NCBI RefSeq assembly: GCF_025149785.1
Contig: NZ_CP102277.1
Span: 992,001 to 1,056,000 of the forward strand
Origin: Coprococcus comes ATCC 27758
GTDB lineage: Bacteria > Bacillota > Clostridia > Lachnospirales > Lachnospiraceae
Direction: 5' to 3'
Length of the DNA stretch: 64,000 nucleotides
The first letter of the stretch is position 1; every line of letters starts with the position of its first letter. Of the stretch, positions 45,308-53,477 are shown piece after piece. The position numbers and the translations under genes are program-made. The notes beneath the pieces were generated by a model. It saw nothing but the letters and a program-made list of their open reading frames with translations, searched no databases and was not told where the DNA came from.

Positions 45308-46117
45308 ATGAAAAGAAAAAAGAACATCTGGGAAGGCCTGATCATAGGCATTTTTATTTTCCTGGTGATTGTACCAATTCTTACGATCCTTGTCTGGGTA
45401 GGGACAGAGAGATGGGCATGGCCGTCACTTATCCCGCAGAAAATTTCGATGAGAGCGGTGAATGGAATACTGAGAAACAGGCAGCAGCTTGTGCGACTTT
45501 GTATGTCCAGTCTTTTCATATCGGCTTCGGTCGCGTTCCTGTCGGTTGTAATCGGAACAATGACGGCGAGGGCGCTGGAATGCTATGACTTTTTTGGAAA
45601 GCGGCTGTTTTCATTTATGTCGATGCTTCCGTTTCTTGTTCCGGGAACCGTGTTTGCGATGGGGGTTCAGATTACCTTTATCAAATGTGGATTAAGCGGA
45701 ACCGTTCAGGGAGTCATTATTGTCCATCTGATCTGTTCTCTTCCGTATGCAGTTACGCTGATGCAGGATGGAACAAGAGCAATTGGGGTAAAGCTGGAGG
45801 AGCAGGCAAGAGTTCTGGGGGCTGGTGCGCTTCAGGCGTTTTTTAAAGTGACACTTCCGAATCTGTTTCCGGTCATGCTTTCTGCGTTTTCGATGGCATT
45901 TGTTGTTTCGTTCAGTCAGTATTTCTTGACGTTGATGATCGGCGGGGGAAATGTCAAAACATTTGCAATCGTCATGGTTCCATATCTCGGAAGCGGAGAA
46001 CGTAATTTTGCCAGCATTTACAGTGTGATATTCCTGGTGATCATGCTTCTGGTGTTTGGAATACTGGAATGGATCGTGGGACGTTTTACAAAGGCACAGG
46101 AAGTAGAATATTATTAG
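45308..46117 (+). CDS. ABC transporter permease 2
   Basis: 269-residue permease with six predicted helices and an EAA-type loop (KLEEQARVLGAGALQAFFKVTLPNLFPV). The start at 45308 (MKRKKNIWEG) follows GGAGGAATAGG and lies 13 nt behind the first permease stop; an earlier in-frame codon at 45236 inside that gene is rejected. The start of the protein is charged, then enters a helix. Confidence 0.9.
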   Translation: MKRKKNIWEGLIIGIFIFLVIVPILTILVWVGTERWAWPSLIPQKISMRAVNGILRNRQQLVRLCMSSLFISASVAFLSVVIGTMTARALECYDFFGKRLFSFMSMLPFLVPGTVFAMGVQITFIKCGLSGTVQGVIIVHLICSLPYAVTLMQDGTRAIGVKLEEQARVLGAGALQAFFKVTLPNLFPVMLSAFSMAFVVSFSQYFLTLMIGGGNVKTFAIVMVPYLGSGERNFASIYSVIFLVIMLLVFGILEWIVGRFTKAQEVEYY

Positions 46118-46130
46118 GCAGGAGGAGCAC

Positions 46131-47156
46131 ATGAGTCTTACAATTAAAGAACTTTGTGTAGATTTACAAAAGACAAGAATACTGAAGAATATAAATCTGG
46201 AGATTAGAACGGGAGAATTTGTTTCGCTTCTTGGCGCCTCAGGCTGCGGAAAGACAACACTGTTAAAAAGCATTGCAGGTCTTCTTGAAACGCAGGAAGG
46301 GGATATCCGGATCGATGACACATCGATTACAAATCTTGCACCGGAAAAAAGAGGAACCGTGATTGTTTTTCAGGATCTCAGACTGTTTCCGCATATGACG
46401 GTAGAACAGAATATTAGCTTTTCGATGGATCTGAAAAAAATCCCGAAAAAAGATAAGCAGGCGCAGGTAGGAGAACTGTTAAAAGCTGTCCAGCTGGAAG
46501 GATTTGAGAAGCGTAAGATCCGGGAAATGTCCGGTGGACAGCGTCAGAGGGTCGCGCTGGCAAGAGCGCTTGCGGCAGATCCGAAAATTCTTCTTCTTGA
46601 TGAACCATTTTCAAGCCTGGATGAGAATCTGCGGTGCGAGATGGCAGATCTGGTAAGAAAGCTGCATCATGAGATGGGTCTTACGGTCGTTATGGTCACG
46701 CATGATAAAGAAGAAGCGATGAAGGTGTCTGACCGGATCGCTCTGATGAAAGCTGGAGAAGTGCTTCAGTATGATAAGCCGGAGAGGATGTTCTACCATC
46801 CAGAGTCCAGAGCGGTGGCAGATTATATGGGACAGACAAATTATATTTTTGGGAAAGTGGAGAATGGCAGATTCGTAAGCCGGGCAGTTTCATTTGAGAC
46901 GCAGAAAGCGGAAGGAGAGTATGAACTGATGGTCAGACCATCGGCGATCACGCTGACCGTAGATGAGACGGAAAGAATGTATCAGATTGAAGAAGTTATG
47001 TTTGAGGGGGAAACAGCAGAAATCCTGTTGAAGTATGCAGATGGAAAGCTGACAGTATGGATGCTTCACCGTGACTGGATGAAACTGGGGGTAAAAACAG
47101 GAGAACTGGTTGGCATCAAAATTGATGAAAGACAGGGGATTTTGTTTCAGAAGTGA
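46131..47156 (+). CDS. ABC transporter ATP-binding protein
   Basis: 341 residues. Walker A LLGASGCGKTT, Q-loop VFQDLRLFPHM, signature MSGGQRQRVALARAL, Walker B ILLLDEPFSSLD and the switch His (MVTHDKEEAM). A C-terminal TOBE-like domain (ELMVRPSAITLTVDETERMYQIEEVMFEGETAEILLKYADGKL) is present, as in polyamine/thiamine/iron-type importers. AGGAGG ribosome site; 13 nt after the permease gene. Supplies energy to the preceding permeases. Confidence 0.92.
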   Translation: MSLTIKELCVDLQKTRILKNINLEIRTGEFVSLLGASGCGKTTLLKSIAGLLETQEGDIRIDDTSITNLAPEKRGTVIVFQDLRLFPHMTVEQNISFSMDLKKIPKKDKQAQVGELLKAVQLEGFEKRKIREMSGGQRQRVALARALAADPKILLLDEPFSSLDENLRCEMADLVRKLHHEMGLTVVMVTHDKEEAMKVSDRIALMKAGEVLQYDKPERMFYHPESRAVADYMGQTNYIFGKVENGRFVSRAVSFETQKAEGEYELMVRPSAITLTVDETERMYQIEEVMFEGETAEILLKYADGKLTVWMLHRDWMKLGVKTGELVGIKIDERQGILFQK

Positions 47157-47171
47157 TAAAAGGAGAATGGT

Positions 47172-48059
47172 ATGCGAAAAATAATTCATGATTGTGACTG
47201 TACGTTTGGAATTAACGGGTGTGATGTAGATGATGGACTGGCACTGCTGTATCTTCTGGGGGATCCGGAAGCAGAGGTCCTGGGAGTGACGACAACTTAT
47301 GGGAACAATACGCTGGAGAAGGTTTACGAAAATACAAAGAAGTTTGTAAAGAAAATCGGGCATGACGAGTTGCGCGTTTACAAAGGTGGAGCAACACCGG
47401 GAGAAACCGAAAGTGAAGCGGCACATTATCTTGCCGAGATGGCAGAAAAGTATGCCGGGGAGCTGGAAATTCTGGTGACGGGTTCCGTGACAAATCTTTA
47501 TGGAGCCTGGAAACACAATCCTGAGTTTTTTCATCAGGTGAAGAGTATCGTATTGATGGGAGGAACAACAGAACCACTGATCTTTGCAAAGCGGGAAATG
47601 GATGAACTTAATTTCTCCTGTGATCCGCTGGCAACTTATACGACACTTACCAGTGGAACGGATGTTGCGGTTATTACGGGTAATAATTGCCTGAAGGTAC
47701 TTTTTACAAGAGAAGAGTATGAAAGAGAACTTTCGGATCTGAGTAAGGGAGTTGTAAGGCTGATCAAGAATGAGACGGATTACTGGTTTGACAATAACTG
47801 GGATGAATATGGAATTCCCGGATATTATAACTGGGATGCGATTGCTGCGGCTTACATGATGCATCCGGAACTTTTTGAGATACAGAGAGTGGACATGCAG
47901 CTGTCAACAGAAAAGCTTACAAAGGGAAGACTGATTTTGGCAGAGGATGAAACGAAAAAGAACTGCACCCTCAAGATCCCGGTGATTAGAGATGCGGACG
48001 AGTTCCGTAGAAATCTGTATGATACCTGGATGAACGTAGAAATTGAAACCGTGAAGTAG
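47172..48059 (+). CDS. inosine-uridine type nucleoside hydrolase
   Basis: 295 residues. IU-NH metal-binding start: IHDCDCTFGINGCDVDDGLALLYLLG, a longer variant of the usual DTDPGxDDAxAL. Then EVLGVTTTYGNNTLEKVYENTKKF, ILVTGSVTNLYGAW, VLMGGTTEP, NFSCDPLATYTTL and WDAIAAAYMMHPELF. It should cut N-ribosidic bonds to give ribose and a base. It lies 15 nt behind the ABC ATPase and 2 nt before the TIGR04283 transferase, so the imported solute may be a nucleoside-like compound. No signal peptide. Confidence 0.88.
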   Translation: MRKIIHDCDCTFGINGCDVDDGLALLYLLGDPEAEVLGVTTTYGNNTLEKVYENTKKFVKKIGHDELRVYKGGATPGETESEAAHYLAEMAEKYAGELEILVTGSVTNLYGAWKHNPEFFHQVKSIVLMGGTTEPLIFAKREMDELNFSCDPLATYTTLTSGTDVAVITGNNCLKVLFTREEYERELSDLSKGVVRLIKNETDYWFDNNWDEYGIPGYYNWDAIAAAYMMHPELFEIQRVDMQLSTEKLTKGRLILAEDETKKNCTLKIPVIRDADEFRRNLYDTWMNVEIETVK

Positions 48060-48061
48060 AG

Positions 48062-48742
48062 ATGAAAATATCAATTATTATACCAACATACAATGAAGAA
48101 TCGACAATTGAAAGGCTGATGGAGACACTGGAGCCGCTGAATGAAAGATGTGAGATTCTGTTTGTAGACGGGGGAAGCACGGATGGAACACTGGCACTTT
48201 TGAAGGACCGGTATCCGGTAATTCAGTCCCCGAAAGGAAGGGCAAAGCAGATGAACAAGGGAGCGGAAGAAAGCAGTGGAGATGTACTTTTTTTCCTGCA
48301 CTGCGACAGTGAAGTTCCAGCTACAGCATTAGAAGAGATTGAGACTGTAATGAAAAAATACCGGGCAGGGTGTTTTGGAATTGCATTTCATTCATATAAC
48401 TTTTTTATGTTCACCTGCAGGGTGATCTCCAATCACAGGATTAAAGACAGAAAAGTAATGTTTGGAGACCAGGGGATTTTCATTGACCGGAAGTTGTTTT
48501 TTGAAGTGGGAAAATTTCCAGAGATGCCGATTCTGGAGGATTATCAGTTTTCACTGACCCTCAAAGAAAAAGGGATTCCGCTTGGGATGACAAGACACAG
48601 GATTTATACTTCAGACAGAAGATTCGGCGGAAATACAATCGAAAAGCTGAAAGTAATGTGGCTTATGAACCGGCTGAGAGCCATGTACCGGGATGGTGTT
48701 CCGGCAGAAGAGATTGCAAAATTATATAAGGATGTCCGTTAG
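48062..48742 (+). CDS. TIGR04283-type glycosyltransferase (rSAM/selenodomain- or arsenosugar-associated transferase 2)
   Basis: 226-residue GT2-fold protein: KISIIIPTYNEESTIERLMETL, ILFVDGGSTDGTLALLK, PKGRAKQMNKGAEESSGDVLFFLHCDSEVP (with the DxD-like CDSE), then FGDQGIFIDRKLFFEVGKFPEMPILEDYQFSLTLKEKG. It matches the TIGR04283 partner of the TIGR04282 gene at 40511. It begins 2 nt after the nucleoside hydrolase stop and is the last gene before a terminator. Confidence 0.87.
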   Translation: MKISIIIPTYNEESTIERLMETLEPLNERCEILFVDGGSTDGTLALLKDRYPVIQSPKGRAKQMNKGAEESSGDVLFFLHCDSEVPATALEEIETVMKKYRAGCFGIAFHSYNFFMFTCRVISNHRIKDRKVMFGDQGIFIDRKLFFEVGKFPEMPILEDYQFSLTLKEKGIPLGMTRHRIYTSDRRFGGNTIEKLKVMWLMNRLRAMYRDGVPAEEIAKLYKDVR

Positions 48743-48770
48743 GGAGTCTGCTTTATGCAGACTCCTTTAC
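48743..48770 (+). terminator. intrinsic terminator
   Basis: GGAGTCTGC-TTTAT-GCAGACTCC followed by TTTACTTATT, directly after the transferase stop. It closes the 40-48.7 kb set. Confidence 0.85.
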
Positions 48771-48829
48771 TTATTCAGAAAATCAATAAAAGAAATAGAG
48801 AAAATCAATGATAAGTGTAAGCGATTTGA

Positions 48830-48858
48830 TTGAATAAAGACTGAAAAAATAATATAAT
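48830..48858 (+). promoter_or_regulatory. promoter of the surface-polysaccharide operon
   Basis: TTGAAT (48830-48835), 17-bp spacer, perfect TATAAT (48853-48858), 23 bp before the Wzm-type permease start. Confidence 0.8.
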
Positions 48859-48881
48859 TATAATTTAAAGGGGAAGAAAAT

Positions 48882-49658
48882 ATGTCAGTTTATATTCAAA
48901 ATTTTGTCAAATTTAAGCCGTTTTTAAAAGAACTGGTTTCAAGAGACGTGAAGGTGAAATACCGGCGTTCCATACTGGGGGTTTTATGGACACTGCTGAA
49001 TCCACTTCTTATGATGACGGTTTTATCCATCGTTTTCTCAAATCTGTTTAAATTTGATATAGAGAATTTTCCGTTGTATTTGTTATGTGGGCAGGTTATT
49101 TTTAACTTTTTCAATGACGCTACGACAAATGCAATGTCAGCAATTATCGGGAGTGCATCTCTGATAAAGAAGGTGTATGTACCGAAATATGTATTCGTGA
49201 TGTCAAGGGTGTGTTCCAGTCTGATCAATCTGATGTCATCCTGTGCAGCGTTATTTCTGATTATGATCGGTATGCGTGCGGAGCTTCACTGGACAATGCT
49301 TCTTTCAGTTGTGCCACTTTTTTTGCTGGTGGTTCTGGCTCTGGGGATTGGACTGATTCTGGCGACGATTGCGGTGAAATACAGGGATGTTCTGCACTTG
49401 TATTCGGTGCTGATGGCAGTGCTGATGTATCTGACACCGGTTATCTATCCAATGTCGATTCTGCCGGAATGGTTATACCATCTGGTAATGATAAACCCTC
49501 TGACCAGTATTCTGATCATGTTCCGGAATGTTGTGATCTATGGCAGACTTCCAGGTCTGGTGATGTTTCTGGTGACAGCAGCAGAAGCTGTACTGTGTCT
49601 TGGAGTGGGATGCTGTTTTTTTTATAAGCATCAGGATGGTTTTATCTTTGATTTGTAG
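48882..49658 (+). CDS. polysaccharide ABC exporter permease (Wzm/TagG type)
   Basis: 258-residue ABC-2 permease with about six helices. The start SVYIQNFVKFKPFLKELVSRDVKVKYRRSILGVLWTLLNPLLMM is the characteristic cytoplasmic entry of O-antigen/teichoic-acid exporters, with the conserved R-x-S-x-LG-LW-LNP. It moves lipid-linked glycan across the membrane together with the ATPase encoded 8 nt downstream. First gene of the glycan operon. Confidence 0.92.
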   Translation: MSVYIQNFVKFKPFLKELVSRDVKVKYRRSILGVLWTLLNPLLMMTVLSIVFSNLFKFDIENFPLYLLCGQVIFNFFNDATTNAMSAIIGSASLIKKVYVPKYVFVMSRVCSSLINLMSSCAALFLIMIGMRAELHWTMLLSVVPLFLLVVLALGIGLILATIAVKYRDVLHLYSVLMAVLMYLTPVIYPMSILPEWLYHLVMINPLTSILIMFRNVVIYGRLPGLVMFLVTAAEAVLCLGVGCCFFYKHQDGFIFDL

Positions 49659-49666
49659 GAGTAAGG

Positions 49667-50404
49667 ATGGAGAAAAAAGTAATTGTAAAAGTAGAAGATG
49701 TTTCCATCAAATTCAGTCTGGCATCAGAGAAATTTGATGGATTTAAGGAATATTTTATACAGAGAGTAAAGAAAAAGATTACCTATCAGGATTTTTGGGC
49801 ACTGCAGGACGTGTCGTTTAAAGTCTATAAAGGAGAAACACTGGGACTGATCGGTGTAAACGGAAGTGGAAAAAGTACGATGTTGAAAATCATTGCCGGT
49901 GTCATGAAACCAACCTGTGGCAGCGTTAAGACTTCCGGTGTGATCGCGCCGCTGATCGAACTGGGAGCAGGGTTTGATTTTGACCTGACTGCGAAGGAGA
50001 ACGTATTTCTGAACGGGACGCTGCTTGGATATACCAGGGAATATCTGGAGGAGCACTATGAAGAGATTGTAGAGTTTTCAGAACTGGGCCAGTTTATGGA
50101 TGTACCGGTGAAAAATTTTTCATCGGGAATGTTTTCGCGTCTCGCGTTTGCGGTAGCAACAATCGGACAGCCGGATATTCTGATCGTGGATGAAGTATTA
50201 TCGGTAGGCGATTTCCATTTTCAGCAGAAATGTGAAGCAAGAATTAACCGGATGAAGGAGAATGGAACTACGATTTTGTTTGTTTCGCATAATATGGAGC
50301 AGGTGAGAAATCTGTGCAGCCGGATTGTATGGCTGGAACATGGAAGAGTTCGCAGTATCGGGGATGCAGATGAGTTGTGCAGAGAATATCAGGAAGCAGA
50401 ATAA
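49667..50404 (+). CDS. polysaccharide ABC exporter ATPase (Wzt/TagH type)
   Basis: 245 residues. N-terminal VSIKFSLASEKFDGFKEYFIQRVKKKITYQDFWALQDVSFKVYKGE, Walker A GVNGSGKST, signature FSSGMFSRLAFAVAT, Walker B ILIVDEVLSVGD and switch His. This is the short form without a C-terminal carbohydrate-binding domain, so export probably does not depend on a capped chain end. GGAG ribosome site. Confidence 0.92.
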   Translation: MEKKVIVKVEDVSIKFSLASEKFDGFKEYFIQRVKKKITYQDFWALQDVSFKVYKGETLGLIGVNGSGKSTMLKIIAGVMKPTCGSVKTSGVIAPLIELGAGFDFDLTAKENVFLNGTLLGYTREYLEEHYEEIVEFSELGQFMDVPVKNFSSGMFSRLAFAVATIGQPDILIVDEVLSVGDFHFQQKCEARINRMKENGTTILFVSHNMEQVRNLCSRIVWLEHGRVRSIGDADELCREYQEAE

Positions 50405-50413
50405 GAGGGAAAA

Positions 50414-50995
50414 ATGAGAAAAGTAAAAAAGTTGGCAGCAGTTATTGTGCTGATTCTGCTTGCATTTGTTTATGGACATGTTCATAAGACGCATGCGATT
50501 TATGACCGGATGATAGAAAATGACCAGTATGTCATGATGGATGTGTCGCAGGATCAGATATCGCAGAAATTTGTCTGTGAGGAGGAGATACTGGATGGAA
50601 TCCAGGTGAAATGCCAGAATTTGCAGGAAGATCCAGAAACAGAGATCCGGATTTATCTTCAGGATTGCGAAAATGGAGAAACGGTTGCGGAATCTGTGAA
50701 AAAGGCAGGAGATATCAAAGCGGGCAAATTCAATGAATTTTCGTTTGATACGGTCAGCAGCTGCAGGGGGGAGGCGTATAAAGTAGTATTTGAAAAAGAT
50801 TCTATTGCACTTTATGCGGAAAAGACATCAGAAGAAGGAACAAATTTGAAAATAAATAGTGAAGAAAGTGAAGGAACTTTAATTTTAAAGACGGTTACAT
50901 ATCGGTTTGATATAGAAACATTTTGCGTATTTCTGCTGCTAGTATTGTATATCTGTGTTTTCTTTCAGTTTTTGAACTGGTTATTTTCCAGATAG
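50414..50995 (+). CDS. membrane protein of unknown function in the glycan operon
   Basis: 193 residues, no recognised family. An N-terminal helix (about residues 7-22), an extracytoplasmic stretch of ~140 residues with alternating strands (VCEEEILDGIQVKCQNLQEDPETEIRIYLQDCENG), and a C-terminal helix (about 170-190, FCVFLLLVLYICVFFQFLNWLF). The topology (short inside, large outside, second anchor) and its place between exporter and glycosyltransferases suggest an accessory to export or assembly. AGAGGGA precedes the ATG. Confidence 0.6.
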   Translation: MRKVKKLAAVIVLILLAFVYGHVHKTHAIYDRMIENDQYVMMDVSQDQISQKFVCEEEILDGIQVKCQNLQEDPETEIRIYLQDCENGETVAESVKKAGDIKAGKFNEFSFDTVSSCRGEAYKVVFEKDSIALYAEKTSEEGTNLKINSEESEGTLILKTVTYRFDIETFCVFLLLVLYICVFFQFLNWLFSR

Positions 50996-51017
50996 TGTGG
51001 AAGAGAGGACTTGAAAA

Positions 51018-53474
51018 ATGGAAAATGCTTTTTATATCGCAGCATGTCGGTTTCATGTAAAAGAAAAAGACAGATTACTTATTACGGGATATTTTCTGGA
51101 TAACAGACCAGATGGAAACCGGATTGAAATCCGGCTGGATGGAAAGAAACTATTTTATACCACGGACGGAATCCGTCTTCATCCGCTGAAGTTTCGCAAG
51201 ATAAGAAAAAGACTTATAACCAAACAGTTTTTTCTCTGGATACATCTTCCGAAAGACTGGAGAGAAACGTCCAGACTGGAAGTATTGCAGTCGTATCGTG
51301 GAAAAGAAGAATTGATGAAGACCTTTGCAGTTAGTGAATTGAAGAACCTGGAGAAATGGCTGGCAAACAGCATAGATAAGGTGAATACTGAAGAAAAAGG
51401 ATTTTCAGTCGAGGGATGGTATTATAGCAGGAAAAATGCATCGATTCGGTTTCTGGATGAGAATCAGAATGAACTGGAGATGAAAGAAGAAAAAATCCGG
51501 CGTCTGGATGTGCTGCGAGAGTATCCGGAATGTAAAAAGGAAGAGATTGCCGGGTTTAAGGCATTTTATGAGGAAGGTATTCCGCGAAAACTGGAAGTAT
51601 GCTTTGAAGAAGAAGAGAAAAATGCGGAAGAGATCATGAATCTCAAAAGAAAACTGCGACGTCAGAAAATGCTGGATGATTTTCGCAAAGTCAGAATCTA
51701 TTATCGTCAGTTTGGAATCCGTGCAGCGTTTATCAGGGCGGGTGACAAATTGAGTGGGAAAAACGGTACAGAGTATGAAGAATGGCTGCGAAGACATGAG
51801 CCGTCCAGGATCAGACTGTACCGGCAGAAGAGAAAGCAATTTACCCGGATGCCGAAGATTTCGATTGTTGTTCCTCTTTACCGGACACCGGAAAGATATC
51901 TGCGGGAAATGCTGGATTCTGTAAGAGGACAGTCCTATCAGAACTGGGAGCTCTGTCTTTCAGATGGAAGCGGGGAAGATTCGTCGATTGCAGGGATTCT
52001 GGAAGAATACACAAAGAAGGATAGCCGAATCCGGGTGAAGGACAATAAAAAACAACTGCATATTTCGGATAATACAAATGTGGCACTGGATATGGCAACG
52101 GGAGATTATATCGCTTTTATGGATCATGATGATCTGCTGACACCGGACGCATTGTATGAGTGTGTGGCAGAATTGAATGAATATCCGGATACAGAGCTTA
52201 TTTATACGGATGAAGATAAGATTACGATGGATGGAGAAGAGTATTTCTTCCCTCATTTCAAATCGGATTTTAATCCAGATATGCTTTGTACAACAAATTA
52301 TTTCTGTCATCTGGTGGTTGTTAAAAAGGAATTATATCAGGCGGCAGGAAAGTTGAACGGCGAATACGATGGTGCACAGGACTATGATTTTGTACTCCGG
52401 TGTGTTGAGAAGACCGATAAGATCCGGCATATACCGAAAATCCTATATCACTGGCGAGCATGCGAAGGATCTACAGCAGGCAGTGCAGACAATAAATCCT
52501 ATATTGTGGATGCAGGTGCAAAAGCGGTAAGAGCGCATTACAGAAGAATGGGAATTGAAGCAGAAGTCATTCCAACGAAGTATCCGGGAATGTACCGGAC
52601 GAAATATCCGGTAAAACAAACACCTAAGATATCGGTTATTATTCCAAACAAAGATCACACAGATGATCTGATCAAATGCCTGCGATCGATCCGGGAAAAA
52701 AATACCTATGAGAATATAGAAATTCTTGTTATAGAAAATAACAGCCAGAAAAAGAAAACGTTTAAAGATTATAGAAGGATCATGCATGAGTATCCAAAAG
52801 TTAAGGTTCTGTACTGGAAAGGAGAAGGATTCAATTATCCGGAGATCAATCAGTATGGAATTGATCATGCGACCGGCGAATATCTGCTGTTTCTGAACAA
52901 CGATACAGAAATGATCGGCAATGACTGTATTAAAGAAATGTTGAGCTATTGTATGCGGGAGGATGTAGGTGCTGTCGGAGCGAGAATGTATTACGAAGAT
53001 GGAACGCTTCAGCATGGAGGAGTGATCATCGGACTTGGAGGAGTGGCAGGACATGCATTCCTTGGCATAGACGGAGATTCGCCGGGATACTTTGCGAGGG
53101 CGCAGGTGGTCCATGATCTGAGTGCGGTGACCGCAGCCTGTATGATGATGAAAAAACGGGTGTATGAAGAAGTTGGAGGATTTGACTCGAAGTTTGCGGT
53201 GGCATTTAATGATGTAGATCTGTGCCTGAAAATACGAAAAGCCGGATATCTGATCGTATATGATCCATATGCGGAACTGATTCATTATGAATCCAAGTCA
53301 AGAGGATATGAAGATACGGAAGAGAAAATCGAACGTTTCCACGGAGAAGTAAATCTGTTTCAGACAAGGTGGAAAGATTTCCTGAAAAAGGGTGATCCAT
53401 ATTACAGTCCGAATCTGACACTGGATCATAATGATTTTGGACTGAATCATCTGGCAAAAGTGGAGAGGAGATAG
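51018..53474 (+). CDS. large tandem GT2 glycosyltransferase
   Basis: 818 residues in three parts. Residues 1-270 form an N-terminal region with two beta-rich pieces not assigned to a family. Then come two GT2 domains: the first from about 278 (PKISIVVPLYRTPERYLREMLDSVRGQSYQNWELCLSDGS ... AFMDHDDLLTPDALYE) and the second from about 536 (PKISVIIPNKDHTDDLIKCLRSI ... LLFLNNDTEMI). The DHDD and NNDTE motifs are the nucleotide-sugar/metal sites. Such double transferases build repeating units of wall rhamnans and similar glycans. Paralogue of the next gene, which lacks the N-terminal part. Confidence 0.88.
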   Translation: MENAFYIAACRFHVKEKDRLLITGYFLDNRPDGNRIEIRLDGKKLFYTTDGIRLHPLKFRKIRKRLITKQFFLWIHLPKDWRETSRLEVLQSYRGKEELMKTFAVSELKNLEKWLANSIDKVNTEEKGFSVEGWYYSRKNASIRFLDENQNELEMKEEKIRRLDVLREYPECKKEEIAGFKAFYEEGIPRKLEVCFEEEEKNAEEIMNLKRKLRRQKMLDDFRKVRIYYRQFGIRAAFIRAGDKLSGKNGTEYEEWLRRHEPSRIRLYRQKRKQFTRMPKISIVVPLYRTPERYLREMLDSVRGQSYQNWELCLSDGSGEDSSIAGILEEYTKKDSRIRVKDNKKQLHISDNTNVALDMATGDYIAFMDHDDLLTPDALYECVAELNEYPDTELIYTDEDKITMDGEEYFFPHFKSDFNPDMLCTTNYFCHLVVVKKELYQAAGKLNGEYDGAQDYDFVLRCVEKTDKIRHIPKILYHWRACEGSTAGSADNKSYIVDAGAKAVRAHYRRMGIEAEVIPTKYPGMYRTKYPVKQTPKISVIIPNKDHTDDLIKCLRSIREKNTYENIEILVIENNSQKKKTFKDYRRIMHEYPKVKVLYWKGEGFNYPEINQYGIDHATGEYLLFLNNDTEMIGNDCIKEMLSYCMREDVGAVGARMYYEDGTLQHGGVIIGLGGVAGHAFLGIDGDSPGYFARAQVVHDLSAVTAACMMMKKRVYEEVGGFDSKFAVAFNDVDLCLKIRKAGYLIVYDPYAELIHYESKSRGYEDTEEKIERFHGEVNLFQTRWKDFLKKGDPYYSPNLTLDHNDFGLNHLAKVERR

Positions 53475-53477
53475 GAG

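Noticed and set aside
40511-48742. calling the cluster an arsenosugar pathway
   Set aside because: Only the two transferase families point that way. No arsenite methyltransferase or arsenosugar radical SAM gene is present in the window, so the product is left open.
52443-53285. 280-codon minus-strand frame
   Set aside because: Antisense to the tandem GT2 gene; no start signal and no recognised domain.
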